A DNA stretch of 64,000 nt from Odontocerum albicorne (GCA_949825065.1 OX463846.1:15658205-15722204); one strand, 5' to 3'; positions 22,360-34,726 are shown, numbered from the stretch's first letter. Translations and numbers: made by a program. Notes: generated by a model from the letters alone, not told the origin.

Positions 22360-24140
22360 AATTCATAGTCCAAACTTTATTTATTCTTCAGTTAAGGGCA
22401 TTCCTTATCCTTCTCTTTGTTGAAACGGAAATTGAGATAAATGGAAGTGATGAACTTTTGCTTGATGTATGGTTTTCATAATTTTTTTATGTGCTTATTT
22501 CAAAAACTTTAATGATGAAGCGTAAAATAGCTTTGAATCTTATGTACATTTTAATCTATGTTTACCAATATTGCAACTCTTAACGAGATGTCTACTTTGT
22601 ATTTTTCGAATCTGTCTGTGAGAGATGTTGCTTCGGAGAAAAGCTGAACTTTCTGGTCGATTTCATCTTCATCAAATTAATTGATTGCTCCAAATCGATC
22701 CAAGAAGGTGGAATAATATAAAGAGTATTGACAGTAGCTGATAAGATAACGTGTTGTGGAATGGTTTACCTCTAAACATTATATATATGAAAGCTACACA
22801 GCTTCAGGAACCACTTGACATAACTTTTTGGAGGTCTCTTCAAAAGTTATGCGTATATGATATATAAACACTACGAATACTACATCTAAAAGATAATACT
22901 CGTATGTTAGTATCATATACCAGAAGATCTACAAAGGTATGATAAGTTTTCTGCGGTTTTCTTATCGGATTGGTTTCTAAATACATACAGATACGGGAAT
23001 TGCCCAATCAAACAACAGCAGCCATCACCTTTCTATCTTTACACTCGATGCATTATATAATATATTTTTTAATATTATGCTTTTAAAAAAAATTATTTGA
23101 TTCCTGAGTTTAAGGTCCTTTGAGGAATGTCTGTGTGCTCTCTAAATAGAGCTTTATAAATTGTCCTTGTATGATATTATAATGAAATATCATCATCCTC
23201 CGCGCTACAAAATAGTCAAGATTCTGCCTTCTTCCAGTAATGCACGTCCACCGACCTCGGTTCTGGTCAGCTCATTTATAATAAACTCCTCACTCATTTG
23301 ACTTATTTTTGAAATTAATAAATATCTCTCTTACTCGTACAATCACATTCCTAGTGTTTATTTTGTTGTGTTATAAATGTATATTTGTATCCTGTATATA
23401 AAACATATTTAATCAAATAATAAATAAACTATTCCAGCAAAATAAAATAAAACGTAATTTTCGCTGATGGGTACCAATCCAACAATTTCTCAGATAAACT
23501 GTACGGCCACTTTGCCAATATAAATGAGCATTGCATCGCTTTTATTTCAGCATGGCCCACTTTATATTTCTTTTCAGCCCCATAAAAACTCTCAGACCAC
23601 GGGATATTAAAAAAAACATTTATTTTACTCTTGGAAATATATATTTTTTCTTATATTGATTTATTTTACTTTGTATACATTGCGTCAGTTATATTTTATA
23701 CCTTGTGTTTATTTTTCGTTTAAGTAATTCTGGTTTTAGCATAGCGAATTCTTTGTCAAATACACGAGAGTAAACAAAATAATTTAAACCACTTAATTTA
23801 CTTTTTTCAGCATACATTAATTATATATTTCCCAAAATATAAGTCCAGTTCTGGAATATGTCTTTCAAAGTTCGATTCGTTCTTAAAAATTATTCCCCAC
23901 AAATCCATTTAAAATAACGCTTCATTACCTTAAATATATTAAATCAGAAAAAAATAAGCTTGAATCACAAATATGTATGTAAAATCTAAAAGAAATGTAA
24001 TTAAACTAATATCTAATTTTTTAAAATTACAATGAAAACGAATTCGAAAAACCTAATTAATTAAAATAATTTGCTTTATTCATAACGAAGATTGGATGTA
24101 AGTAGAAAAAAATAAAGAAAAAAAGTTTTTGACCCGCAGA
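22360..24140. other. unassigned AT-rich DNA
   Basis: No gene recognised. Octamers TACTCGTA at 22897-22904 and 23332-23339. A GC-richer patch at 23195-23270 may be a repeat remnant but was not identified. Confidence 0.4.
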
Positions 24141-24149
24141 GAAAACTAA

Positions 24150-24570
24150 GTATTGTTTATTGAGTCACGTTGAAGCTAGTTCCATAATGTGGGTATCCTT
24201 AAAAAATGTATGGACACTATATCGCGCCCTTTATTTGAACTCACCGCTGGAATTTGTCATACCACGCATTCGTGAGGATTCGAAGAATGAGGAAGACTTT
24301 TATTTTCAGCAAGTTGGTGCTCCACTTTACTGCTATTCTGATGTGAGTACCTATCTTGATAAAATTTTGCCGAATGCCAATCGACGTTTTTATAAGAACT
24401 CGTCAAAAATAAAGTAAATGGCTCAACATTGGCAACAGTTGAATTGAGAGCAACTATTGCAAGAGAATGCGCCCAAATATCAAAACAAATTATTATTCGG
24501 ATGTATGCTATTCCACGTTTTTAGCAGTGGGTGAACCAGAACAGTCAAGAATTTGAGCATTTGCGATACC
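24150..24570 (+). pseudogene. Tc1/mariner transposase relic, internally deleted
   Basis: Plus strand: LEFVIPRIREDSKNEEDFYF, QQVGAPLYCYSDVSTYLDK and ILPN, the region around the second catalytic Asp. Here Asp is replaced by Val (QQVGAP for QQDGAP). The sequence then jumps to LKNKVNGSTLATVELRATIA, RECAQIS and QEFEHLR, the C-terminus, so the third-Asp box has been deleted. The 85-codon open frame at 24160-24417 covers only the first part. The family is related to, but distinct from, the DD41D copies at 24856 and 33975. No terminal repeats found. Confidence 0.85.
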
Positions 24571-24855
24571 TAAAAACGTTAATCTTTCTTCTATAACCTC
24601 GATTTTAAATCGTAGATATATCTTAATTAATACTGAATTTATAATCATTCAAAGTGTCAATACGTTTTTGGGAAACCTGTATTTTAATTTATAAATGTTT
24701 CGCTTCTTTTTTTTTTTAGTCAAATCAAGTCATATCGAGACAAAATTTGTTAATTTACTAAAGATATGAGATTTAGCATTTATTTCATAAGTATTTATAA
24801 ATAATAAAATGTAAAACAATGTATTTGTAAACTAGTATTATTTTGATATATTATA

Positions 24856-26176
24856 CAGGGTCTTTCAATAAGGACGCTCAATTTTTAAATGTAAATAAAA
24901 CAAGTTGTGTGTGAGATATCCACTCAGTTTTTTTTTATTTGAAAGAATATTTTATGGCATTAAGTATGCAATATAACGTTGCTCAAATGTCCGCCGCGGC
25001 TTTGCTTGGTGGCACGTATTCGGGAGGTCTAATTTTCGTTAACTTTGTCGGATAAATCTGGGTGAATTTGCTAGATGGCGTTCGTTGTTATGTTGACTTT
25101 GAAGGCATCAATTGTTTGCGGTTTATACGCATAGACTTGCGATTTAAGATAGTTCCAAAAGAAGAAGTCTAAAGGCGTTAAATCGCACCATCTCGGTGGC
25201 TAGTTCACGTCGCCGCCGCGCGAGATAACCATGCCCTCAAATCACTCGTGCAGAATGTCCATCGTGGCATGCACTGTGGTACGTAGCGCCGTGGTACGTA
25301 GCGCCGTCCTGTTGGAACCACATGTCGTCTGTATCCATATCATCCAGTTTAGGCTTCAAGAAGTTGCTTATCATCGATCTGTAGCGCTCGTCGTTGACGG
25401 TTATGGCAATGCCAGTTTCATTTTGGAAGAAGTACGAACCGATGATTCCGACAGACCAAAATCCGCACCAAACAGTGACTTTCTCGGGATGCATTTGGTG
25501 CTGGTGTATCTCGTGTGGATTGGTATCGTTCCAAATCTGACAGTTTTGCTTGTTCACATATCCATTCATCCAAAAATGGGCCTCGTCGACAAAGATGATT
25601 TTTTTGGTGAAATTTGGGTCAACTTCCAACTACTCCAGAGCCCAATCAGCGAACACACGGCGTTGTCTATGGTCATCGTTTACCTTAAGTTCCTGGGTCA
25701 GTTGGAATTTACATGGGTGCAGACCCAAGTCCCGATGCAAAATTCGCCAAGTTGAAGTTGCAGAAAGGCCAAGATCTTGTGAACGTCGAGAAATTGACAG
25801 CCTCGGGTTTTCCCGTACACTCTCACGCACAGCAGCGATGTTTTTAGCAAACCTTGCGTTTCGGTGACGTATGGGTGTCGTCTGATTATTTATCGAACCA
25901 GTTGACTCTAATTTGGCCACCAAACGTCGAATAGTCGACTCGGCAGGGCGGTTGTGGCGAGGATAAAAATTACGTAATGCGCGGAACGTTTCTCGAACGG
26001 AGCACAGATTTTGAAAATATAATTTGATAATTTTTATACGTTGTTCAACGCTATAACCTTCCATGGTAATTTGCCATACAGTATTGAACAATTCACAACA
26101 AATTTGACAGATGTTGCTTTAATAACATGGCCGCTATAACCTAACAATGTTTAAGCGTCCCTATTGAAATACACTG
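24856..26176 (-). mobile_element. DD41D mariner-like element with both terminal repeats
   Basis: The 1321-bp element has about 28-bp imperfect inverted ends. The left end CAGGGTCTTTCAATAAGGAC (24856 on) and the complement of the right end, CAGTGTATTTCAATAGGGAC (26176 inward), match at 17 of 20 positions. A target TA precedes the left end (24854-24855); the right flank reads AA then TA, so the duplication is mutated. The length and single transposase gene on the minus strand are normal for mariner. Position of ends and coding region agree, so this is a full-length but dead copy. Confidence 0.92.
24959..26091 (-). pseudogene. DD41D mariner transposase, inactivated
   Basis: Minus strand. N-terminal half (26091-25630): MEGYSVEQRIKIIKLYFQN, ESTIRRLVAKLEST and SISRRSQDLGLSATSTWRIL, a paired-type DNA-binding domain. 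Catalytic half: IIFVDEAHFWMNGYVN (first Asp), MWFQQDGATYH (second Asp), CDLTPLDFFFWNYLKS (third Asp), SRGGHLSNVI at the end. Ignoring a 15-bp tandem duplication (GATYH repeated, about 25270-25300), 41 residues separate the last two Asp. All three Asp are present, but a stop separates the halves near 25630, a frameshift follows the duplication, and at least four further stops lie downstream. The plus-strand frames of 174 and 105 codons over 25231-25867 are antisense shadows. Confidence 0.93.
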
Positions 26177-26179
26177 AAT

Positions 26180-27890
26180 AATCGTCTAATTTTACCAATT
26201 TCGTACAATTTACAAAGAGAAATAAAGAGTCCAATGTTTTTAACTACGAGTATAAAATATCACATATAAATTATTAAAAATTGACGAAATACCAGTATTT
26301 ACCTCTACAATTCACACAATTAATTAAGCTAATTAACATAAAATTTATACACATTTAACTTATTTGTTCAATAAAGGATTTAAACAGAAAAATGTCATCA
26401 TCCAAATAATGGATAAATTATGCTTTGAAATATTATTCTTCGAACTTCTTAACTTTTCGCCACGCTCAAACTTGGTTTACTTACCACAAATTAAGCGAAA
26501 TCATTACCTGCTTGGACCGGGCCGGGAACAGAAATGTTAAATTATCAAACACTCGTAAATTTATTGATATTCAAACTCAAAATGGGACCTCACTCCTTTC
26601 TGCTCCGAGACTACAATTTATACGTGTCATCGAATTTCCAATTTGCCGTCATCTCCAGATTTTATGTTTGCAAAAGTTTTCCCTGAGGTTTTCCAAAATT
26701 TTCCGGTATATTCAGTGAACGAGCAATGCTCAAGTTTTAATAAGGTCTAAATGAAATTTAATACGAATTTCTCAAAATTGTTGTTTTACCAAAAGTGTGA
26801 TGTGGGGGAAAGAGAGAAAGGGATTTTGGAGACATCGTTGAAGACGAGACAAGATTTTGTTTAAAAATTGAATAAAAGTTTTATGACTTCCTGCGTTTAG
26901 TTCTATGAAGAAAGGTAATTTGCTCATTTGCATAAAATTTTACTATTTATTCTAGTGTTTTTGAAAGTTTTTTTTTTTTTTTAATGTTGGCAATAAGTAT
27001 AACGTGGATACATGTTATTATGATATATTTCTGTGATCTTTGGTCAAGGTCAAATTTTATAACTCACTTTGAAAATTTGTTTGATTTTCTTTAATATATC
27101 TAGTACATTAGTCTTAAGCAACACGACTAAAGAATAAATCACAAATGAACATTTGTAAACCAAATGTGGTCAACAGTTTTTATTAATATTGAAAATCATA
27201 TTTTTTTTACTTTTTTTTACATTGGCCAATTTTTTTACTTTTTTAATCACATAGATTTGATTTTTTAAATTATGTGAGCTTTCCATTATCAAAGCTGCTA
27301 CGCAATCGTGACAAAAGCTTGATGAAAACATAAACAATAATATTCCATGTGCCAGTTAGCAATTTTTAGTTCGTTTGATTAAGAACGAAATTTTGCTGAG
27401 ATACATAAATTTAGAATAAACAACACTTCATTAATGAAAAAAAATATATAGACTCAATTTAAAAACAAATGACTTAGAAATTTCATTCATTAGAATGATA
27501 CCCTTCAACAAGCCTCCGGATTTGAAATAACTTGTATATGCATAGAACAACATTCGTCAAAAAAACGAACTTTTTTACTAAACAAGGACATCATCTGAAA
27601 TTAAACTTGGGCCCCCTGGTGAAATCAAGCGTCTCGTGTGATACGTTATGACATTTAATCAATGTTGCACCTGGTGGTGCGCCCACTGTACCCCGTGAAC
27701 TACTTGGAAAGGAACATGCAGAGAAAAATGCACATTGTCATCATAGTTTTATTTTAGTGACTACGGAATAGGTGATTTCAAGTAGATTGAACTATATTTA
27801 CTCGTAGATATCTGATTAAAACTATAATAATGATTGTCATCAGATCCAATGCGTAATTAGTAATTTACTAAGTACGAGTATACAATTTTT
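26180..27890. other. unassigned AT-rich DNA
   Basis: A 97-codon plus-strand frame at 26425-26718 starts MKYYSSNFLTFRHAQTWF and resembles nothing I know. GC-richer patch at 27600-27720 unidentified. Octamers at 26245-26252, 27799-27806 and 27873-27880. Confidence 0.4.
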
Positions 27891-27894
27891 TTTT

Positions 27895-28325
27895 ATTACA
27901 ATTAATATACAAATAGCAACATTTTTTTACAATAATTATACAGTAACGGACAACGTGAAGGTGAAACGATGAACAAGAATGCCAAAAAGCAATATCTGTT
28001 AAAACGTAGCGCAAGTCCATAATCGGGGAGATATTCAAAAAATTCGGTGAGATATTGAGGGATGGCGTGACAATTTATGAAGTTAAATAAAAGTGTCAAC
28101 CTATTTGTATGAATCTATCGGTGATTGATTACATTGAGCCAATCGGATAACGGAATGTGATCATATATTGTAAAGCTGAAAATGTATCTTAAACATGTGT
28201 TTTGTAATCGCTGAAGTTTGTTCAGTTTCCCTTCTGTAATATTCAGGTAACAAACCTCTGCATAGTCAAATATTGAGAAAAGCGTAAACTGTTAAAGTAA
28301 GATTTTAGGTTTACTACAAATACCT
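27895..28325 (-). pseudogene. LINE fragment (Jockey/CR1-type), C-terminal region
   Basis: Minus strand, upstream to downstream: FSIFDYAEVCYLNITEGKLN, KLQRLQNTCLRYIFSF, YDHIPLSDWLNVINH, then TLLFNFINCHAIPQYLTEFF and GLALRFNRYCFLA, with a decayed end at about 27900. 'DYADVCYLxxTEExLxKLQRLQNxCIRFIFxxxxYDH' followed by 'TLLxxIIN...PxYLxxxFxxL' is the thumb and C-terminal part of Jockey/CR1-group LINE polymerases. Frame changes separate the blocks. The copies at 37640-37990, 61290-61425 and 61660-61815 carry the regions that follow in such elements. Confidence 0.75.
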
Positions 28326-28329
28326 CTGC

Positions 28330-29400
28330 AACACCTTAAGGGGGAGAAGGCTATATAAGGTCCTACGGCTTACCTAATTTATTTGTCCTTGCCTAGAATG
28401 AGCGGAATATAATGTGGTCCCAAGTTTGTTTACTTTTTTACTTAATTTTAGTGTGAAACTATCTAATATTTTTGGGGATGATGGAATATAGATCTGGGGA
28501 TGGGAATGAAAACCCTCACGATAAAACCCGATACATAATATTCATAGTCCAAAAATTTTAACTTAATCTTTTTTTGTGTTCATCATCATTCATCATTATA
28601 AATATGTTTAGTCCATAAAATAATCTCTTAATGTTAAAATATTGTGGACCGCTAAAAACTTTTTCTATTCATATTAATTAAATTACAAAAATGAAGGCGT
28701 TTTATAAAGTTATTCATTACAACTTTTTGTAATGTGATAAGGAAAAAGCTGCAGGGTTTTAAGTAAATCTTCCCGTTGGATACAAAAGCTTTTATTCTGT
28801 TTATTTATGTATTTATTTTCTTGGCCGCAACTTTCTACTTTGGTTCCATCTCTTTGTATAGCGTTTGTAATTTTGAAATGTTTGTGTTTTGAAATTTTTC
28901 TTTTAGTTTCATGTTGTATCTGACAAAACATTTTCGAGTGTTGGAGAAATCAAACAAAACTTACTGAGCCACTCGGTATACTATTTCATTCGTTGTACAT
29001 TTTATTTGTATCAATTTATTTTCTGTGAAACTGGATTATATAGCGGCATGAATTTTATATTGGTAAAATGAATTTTATCCAGTTAAATATTTGTTTTGGT
29101 TCAAACGGAAAGATGTACCCCTGTTGATGTATTATAATTAATTTTTCACTTAATTTTATGTTGTTGGCATAAAAATTAGACCTTCACAATATTTCAGAGA
29201 TATTTGCCAACGAAAACTAAAATCTCATTCTAGTAGCTCCTGTTTTTACAATGTTTGACTACGTAGGCGTGTGTATTAACATAGACAAACCTCAGTGCTA
29301 AAAAACTGTGTGTTTAAATCTAATTTAAAATATTTTTGAAAGTTGACTTTTCGAAGGCGTTGCATCTTTCATATACAGAATAATTACAAAAAAACATTAC
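28330..29400. other. unassigned AT-rich DNA
   Basis: No feature recognised. A minus-strand 73-codon frame (28710-28931) is lysine-rich and unremarkable. Confidence 0.4.
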
Positions 29401-29404
29401 CAAA

Positions 29405-29960
29405 TATGAAAACACCTACTCAGCCACTCGCACTTGCATCTGCAACGTAAATATGTGTTTTGTACGCTTATCATGCAAGAACCACCGACTCAGCCACCCG
29501 CACTTGCGAGTGCAACTTGGATATGTGTTTGGTACGCTTAGTATGCAAGAAACACCCATTCAGCCACTCGCACTCCAACCGTAACTTGAACATTTGTTTG
29601 GCACGCTTAACATGCAAGAAGCACACACTCAGCTACCCGCAGTGGCGAGCGCAACTTGGATATGTGTTTGGTGTTCTTAGCATGCAAGAACCACTCACTC
29701 AGACACCCGCTCTTACAAGCTAAACTTGAATATGTGTTTGATAAGCCTAGCACGCAAGAAACACCCACTCAGCCACCAGCACTCACGAACACATCTTGGA
29801 TATGTGTTTGGTACGCTTAGCATGCAAGAAGCACCCACTCAGCTACCCGCACTCGCGAACGCAACGTGAACATGTGTTTAGTAAGCTAAGTATGCAAGAA
29901 GCACCCATTCAACCACCTGCACGCACGAGTGAAACGTGAAAGAAACATATTTGATACGCT
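29405..29960. repeat. 70-bp minisatellite, 8 diverged copies
   Basis: The landmark CAGCCAC or its variants recurs at 29421, 29491, 29561, 29630, 29700, 29770, 29840 and 29910, a period of 70 (once 69). The best conserved core of each unit is CGCTTAGCATGCAAGAA followed by CACCCACTCAGCCAC and later AACTTGGATATGTGTTTGG. Copies differ by roughly 10-25 percent, so the array is old, yet the period is held. Seventy is not a multiple of three and the 87-codon plus frame across it is by chance. It is GC-richer than its surroundings. Confidence 0.9.
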
Positions 29961-29964
29961 CACC

Positions 29965-30845
29965 CATAAGTTTTCGCATTGCAGTAGCAATGCGAATAGC
30001 TAAGTTCTTCTTTACATGCTTACCATAGTCGCTAATGTTTTTTTTGTTTGCCCTGAGGATGAAAGCTACAACGCTATTGAAACAATGGCCTTCATTGAAA
30101 CTAAATCAATATAGCAACAACTCCGGAAAAACGTTTTCAAGCAGTAGAAAACAGTCGTGAAAATCTTATGTTTAAGATTTATAGTTTATCGTCATTTTTA
30201 AAATCATATTGCATCTAAATCAATAAGATAAACTTATTAGAAATCGCCAAAAAATTTAATCTTATTATTAATTTAATGAATTATGCCATGTTTCATGCGA
30301 AATTTTCTGCAGATTGTTTTTATAATTTTGGAAAAAAAAGGTGATATCATGTTTGATTATCTCTCTGAAATGCTCACAATATTTAACTTACGCCTATTTC
30401 TCTTTCAATATGCCAAAATACATTGATCTCAGCAGTCTCTCCATTCACGCCTTGTCCTTTGAACTTCCTTCTTTTAAATTAATAACGGGACTGCATTTTC
30501 ATTTTTGTTTTTATTTCATAAATGCTATTTGCATTATATAAGCACCCAGCTTATTAAAGTGTGGAATGCAAGATATTTTTTTTAATATCGACTGTACTAT
30601 GAGTTGTAACATATATTTAGTCGTGATTTTTTAATGTATTTGACGAGAACTTTTTGATAATGTACATAAAATTTTGTATTTCCTTTGTAAGTTTTCTGTG
30701 GTTGTATTACAAATTATGTTTTTCTAAACATAAGCAGATACGTGGAACAACTTAAAATGTTGCCCAGTCACCCTCTTCCTATCTTTACTTTCAACTTTTA
30801 TATTTATTTAATAATATTTTAAATATGTCAATTAAACAATCTAGT
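29965..30845. other. unassigned AT-rich DNA
   Basis: No feature recognised; a hydrophobic 66-codon plus frame (30341-30541) has no support. Confidence 0.4.
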
Positions 30846-30847
30846 GT

Positions 30848-30990
30848 ACCTATTACTATGTGGCAAAATTTCCCAACTAACCATAAATGTTTTTGAGTTG
30901 ACGTTAAGTGAAAATAACACTGGAACACTTTCTAAAAATATTATGTTTTTACGGGAGCCTACAATCTCCAGGCCAACAGACAAACGAGGA
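30848..30990 (-). mobile_element. SINE family 2 relic, tail portion
   Basis: Antisense match to the tail of the 39935-40118 copy: CTATGTGGCAA, AACTAACCATAAATG, GTTAAGTGAAAATAAC and ACTGGAACA in the same order. The tRNA-like head is replaced by ACGGGAGCCTACAATCTCC and barely recognisable. Confidence 0.5.
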
Positions 30991-31107
30991 AATATGAACA
31001 GTTTTCTCAAGGCGAACAAGTGTGAACCCTATGGCATTTTCACACTACCTGAATAACCCTTCCGCATTGCAAATTATTTATTTTTTGTGCTGTTTCTTCT
31101 AGCATTA

Positions 31108-31165
31108 GTTTGGTTCAATTGTTAGCGCTCTCGCTAGTTCGATTCTCAGCTGTATTCCAAAACCT
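31108..31165 (+). mobile_element. tRNA-like relic
   Basis: TTCAATTGTTAGCGC (A-box/D-loop-like) and CTAGTTCGATTCTCAGC (B-box) lie too close together for a tRNA, so the anticodon arm is lost. It is followed by TTTTTTTCTTC. Likely a SINE head remnant. Confidence 0.4.
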
Positions 31166-31334
31166 TTTTTTCTTCTTTTAAAGGTATAGTTGTAGATGGT
31201 AGAAAAAAATTACAGCATTATAAATCATTAAATAAAGGTAATCATAAGCATGCTTTTGAGGCAAAACAACTTAATTACAGTTGAATGACAATTTATAAAA
31301 TGTATTGCTTAAAGTTTGGTGTATAACAGTAACG

Positions 31335-31680
31335 GGCTGATGTGTTATGTAAGATGAAAAAAAGTTTTCTGAGATGGTTTGGACATGTAGAATGGATGAA
31401 TGAATGAATGAAGAAAGACTAACCAAACAATTTGCTAAGCAAATGTGAGTGAAAGACGTGGTAGAGGAAAACCAAGTAATGTATGATATATTTGGATTAA
31501 GTAATTGATATTTTGAAAGAAAAAATTAAGCAAGCCAAATAAATTGTAGGAGTTGTATGAGATGGTGTATGGGTATACAAGAGGCGAAGGATGTGTATTG
31601 AGATAGAAATATCTAGAACTCTGTCCTTTTTGCGGACCCCGAAAAGGAAATGGCACGATGGTATGTATGTACGAGTATCA
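31335..31680 (+). pseudogene. LINE family A fragment with intact-looking 3' end
   Basis: Plus strand: FLRWFGHVEWMNE, ERLTKQFAKQM, ERRGRGKPSNV, then NCRSCMRWCMG, QEAKDVY and a tail to ATGGTATGTATGTA at 31658-31671. The opening RWFGHV matches the family best of all copies in the window. A GAATGAATGAATGAATGA microsatellite interrupts it near 31390. TACGAGTA (31670-31677) follows the 3' end directly. Frameshifts and stops prevent function. Confidence 0.72.
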
Positions 31681-31929
31681 TATAGTTATAAATATTAGAA
31701 ATCCAGCTCTATTCGTGTGCACCTAGAATGAAACGACAGTTAATTGTTCTGCCCCAAAACAGACTTACCTCAAGGATCAGTGCTCACACCAGCTTTCATT
31801 TATCCTAATACATCAAATCTGTAACCAACCAAATTGCAAAAAAATGTGTGAATGTATAATACTCAGAGGTTTGGTCGTTTAAAACCACCAGTTATATGTA
31901 GCCGAGGATAAAATGAACAGAAATCTGGC

Positions 31930-32700
31930 ATTCATTGTAAGCTACTTTCGAGAATTACACTTAAAACGGAACGCATCAAAAACATCAGCTTTATCTTTTC
32001 ACCTTCACAACGCAAAAGCAGCAAAAAAGGGGGATATTATATAATATTTACGAATCAGCGTGTGAGTACTCAGCCATAACTTTGCTATCTAGGTGTCACG
32101 TTAGATCATTCTCCTCACTTTGGTACCGCATCTACAGCTCCTTAAAGAAAAACAAGAAGCAGAATTAACATATTTCATAAGCTCACAGGAACAACGAAAT
32201 AAGACACATGAACACTGAAGATTTTGGTAATGAGTTTGGTTGTTTCCGTAGTCAGTTACTGTTCTTGTAGGTATATGTCATCTGCGCACATGCTCTTAGT
32301 TGATCAAATACATGAAGTGATGCGTATTGTCACGGAACTCTAAAGCTTTCACCTACATCTTGGCTTCATGTGCTAGCAAATATCTCCTGATTTATATTGT
32401 GGAGAAACCCTCATTCAAGAGCGGAAAAGAATGTCACAAATATTACAGAAATAAGAAGACCACTGCCGCTCCGTCTTACCTCTCATTGACCAATGTGGAA
32501 TACTTTGGAGTAAATTGGTAATAGGCTGATCGCCGATAAATAGCGATCTTGTTCGAAGGAGTGTGACGTAAAACAAACATGTTATGCTCGACCGGAATTG
32601 GTGGAGTTGCCTAGGTCTTCCATACCTCGGAAGAATTGGTGTTCTCTGAATAGGACCCATGATCGTATGAGTTTTCTGAAGGCATACAGGAACTATGACA
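31930..32700 (+). pseudogene. Jockey-type LINE reverse-transcriptase fragment
   Basis: Plus strand, across frames: SYFRELHLKRNASKTSALSF, HLHNAKAAKK, YLGVTLDHSPHFG, KTRSRINIFHKLTGTTK, MSLVVSVVSYCS, MSSAHMLLVDQIHEVMRIVT and HLGFMC. This is the order of the RT thumb region of Jockey-clade LINEs (LxLNxSKTxxxxFHLxN, YLGVTLDRSLTF, R.NxLRKLxGTxWGA, YSxAEYCAPVW, HxxxVDxxLNxxMRxIxG). All blocks are separated by stops or frame changes. The frame MSRNSKAFTYILASCASKY at 32327 is one surviving piece; the minus-strand frame at 32415-32708 is a shadow. Confidence 0.75.
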
Positions 32701-32704
32701 TCTA

Positions 32705-33970
32705 ACACCGGACACTATTACGTGGTTGACAACATACTACGTGCGAAGGCCAAACGCAGATGAAGAAGAATATAGTAAATTATTGTATCCCAAGTCTAAG
32801 TCTTGGTGAAGAAGTCTTAAGACTTTGAAACTAATTGACACGTAAAATAATAAATATCGGTGAAATACAAAATGTATTAGGTGTAATATTTGTCATCACA
32901 AAGTGAAACCATTGAATTATCAAAAAAAAAATGTATAAACTAGTTGGCGATTTTTTCGAGAATATAATCAATACTGTTTTTTAATTCGGGGTCGTTATTA
33001 TTTATTAATTTTGTTATATAAAGATCAAATATTTAAATATTGTTTGTCGTTTCAAACGTTTTATAATAATTTTATTATACTCGTAAATAATGACCGACTA
33101 ACCCTGGATTTCTTATAATATTTCCAGCTTCAAAAAATGCTACAGGAAATATGGGATATCTGACAAACTATTTAAGTGCATTCACACGGTCTCCAATTAA
33201 CAGCTACGAGTATTAGTTTATTAAAACCGATAAGTTTTTGCTATTTTGAAAGTAATTTGGTTTGTTTGTGTTTTTTTTAATTCGGCTTAATTATTTTAGA
33301 ATAACTGGATTTAAAGTCATTAACATGATTAACATTTAATTACGGAAAAAGCTAATGAATATGCCTACAACTAAATGTTAAAATATATGACATTATCATT
33401 AATATCAAACAATATAAAATCTGATGTACGTACGTCTGTACGTAACATTAAGTGTTGTATATACGGTTTTATAGTTATTTAATTAATATCATAATCAGAT
33501 TATTCTAATATTATTTTTAACAGCTATTAAATAATAACTGTAAATAATGTATTTATGAAGAAGGGATGACTTTATTTCAGGCTTAACTCTTACTGACAGA
33601 AAACTCTGACAATATTATTAGATTCATTCTATAATGACGCTTTGTAAATAAATGAATTTAGTTGTTAATAGTTTATATAGATAAGAAGTTTTTTATCAAT
33701 AAGATATATATTGAGTTCTAAAAAAAGTATTATTTAAATTCTTCATTATTAAAGATTTCCAGTTTTATTCAGGTAACGAATTTAACTCATCATTTTGTTT
33801 AAAATAATCTAAAAATGTATGTTTTTGACCATTACTCAATACAAAATTTTAATGCAAAGAATAACAGACTTTAGATAATCGATCTACACCTATACACAAC
33901 TCAGTTGAATCAAGAATTTAAGCCCACATACCATAGACACCGTCATGCGTTTGTCGATAGAATCCTAGAG
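32705..33970. other. unassigned AT-rich DNA
   Basis: No feature recognised. TACTCGTA at 33078-33085 and TACGAGTA at 33205-33212. Confidence 0.4.
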
Positions 33971-33974
33971 CACG

Positions 33975-34430
33975 GTGGTTACTATCAATGGCGAACGCTT
34001 GCACAACATGCTGATAAACTTTTTACGATCCCAATTGTAGGACATAGATCTCGAGGATAGGTTATTTCAGCAAAACGGCGCAATTGCTACACGGCAAGAA
34101 GAACGATGGCTTTATTGCAGTTATAAATTCCTGGCCATGTCATTTCCCGATATGATGACCTCAACTGGATGGCGAGATCGTGTGATCTAACACATCTAGA
34201 CCTTTTTCTTCGGAGTCTTGTAAACAACAAAGTCTACGCAAATAATCCGCAATAAATTAATGAGCTCAAGAAATACATTCGTCTAGTTATTGATGAAATA
34301 TGACCGTAGTTGTGCGAAAATGTGATTAAAAATTTCGCAAAACAGTTGTCATCTGCAGGGACAACCAAGTGGGACATTTGGTAGATATTTTATTTCGAAC
34401 GTAATCCCCGTATACCTATTTTACGCTGAA
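33975..34430 (+). pseudogene. DD41D mariner-like transposase relic
   Basis: Plus strand: VTINGERLHNMLINFLRSQL, DIDLEDRLFQQNGA (second catalytic Asp changed to Asn), PGHVISRYDDLNWMARSCDL, THLDLFLRSLVNNKVYANNP, INELKKYIRLVIDEI and CENVIKNFAKQL. Allowing one frameshift, 41 residues separate the Asn and the third Asp, the same spacing as in the 24856-26176 element, to which it is related but much diverged. At least five stops. The N-terminal half is absent. A match to a transposon-type end, CAAAATGGGACACCCT (34838-34853), lies 400 bp downstream and may or may not belong to it. Confidence 0.82.
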
Positions 34431-34683
34431 ATGAATAAACTGGAAAGTTTCTAAAAATTATAAGTTGTTTTCGAGTGGCGGGGTGCATATTGACGTGACG
34501 GGTTGACATTTTCATTGGAGCTTTGAAAATATTTTTTCTCGTGTTGGGTGGTCGATTTTTATTTTTACAGAGGCAACTTTTGTGTTTCCTAAGAAGATTT
34601 TGTTATTGTTAAGGCAGAAAAAAGTTATGTTTTGTAATAGGTAGAGATTTTTATATTGTCGGTCAGGGGCTGTTTTCTTATTC

Positions 34684-34726
34684 GAGAGAGTTTACCACCT
34701 TTCCGCAGAAAGAGGTAAACTCTCTC
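34684..34726. repeat. perfect 13-bp hairpin
   Basis: GAGAGAGTTTACC (34684-34696) pairs exactly with GGTAAACTCTCTC (34714-34726) across a 17-nt loop that itself contains CTTTC/GAAAG. No T-run follows. Function unknown; it could be the centre of a small foldback. Confidence 0.7.

Noticed and set aside
25231..25867. Plus-strand frames of 174 and 105 codons
   Set aside because: Both are antisense to the DD41D transposase coding region on the minus strand.
29460..29723. 87-codon protein with Cys-rich repeats
   Set aside because: The 70-bp period is not a multiple of three, so the apparent peptide is a frame-rotating reading of a minisatellite.
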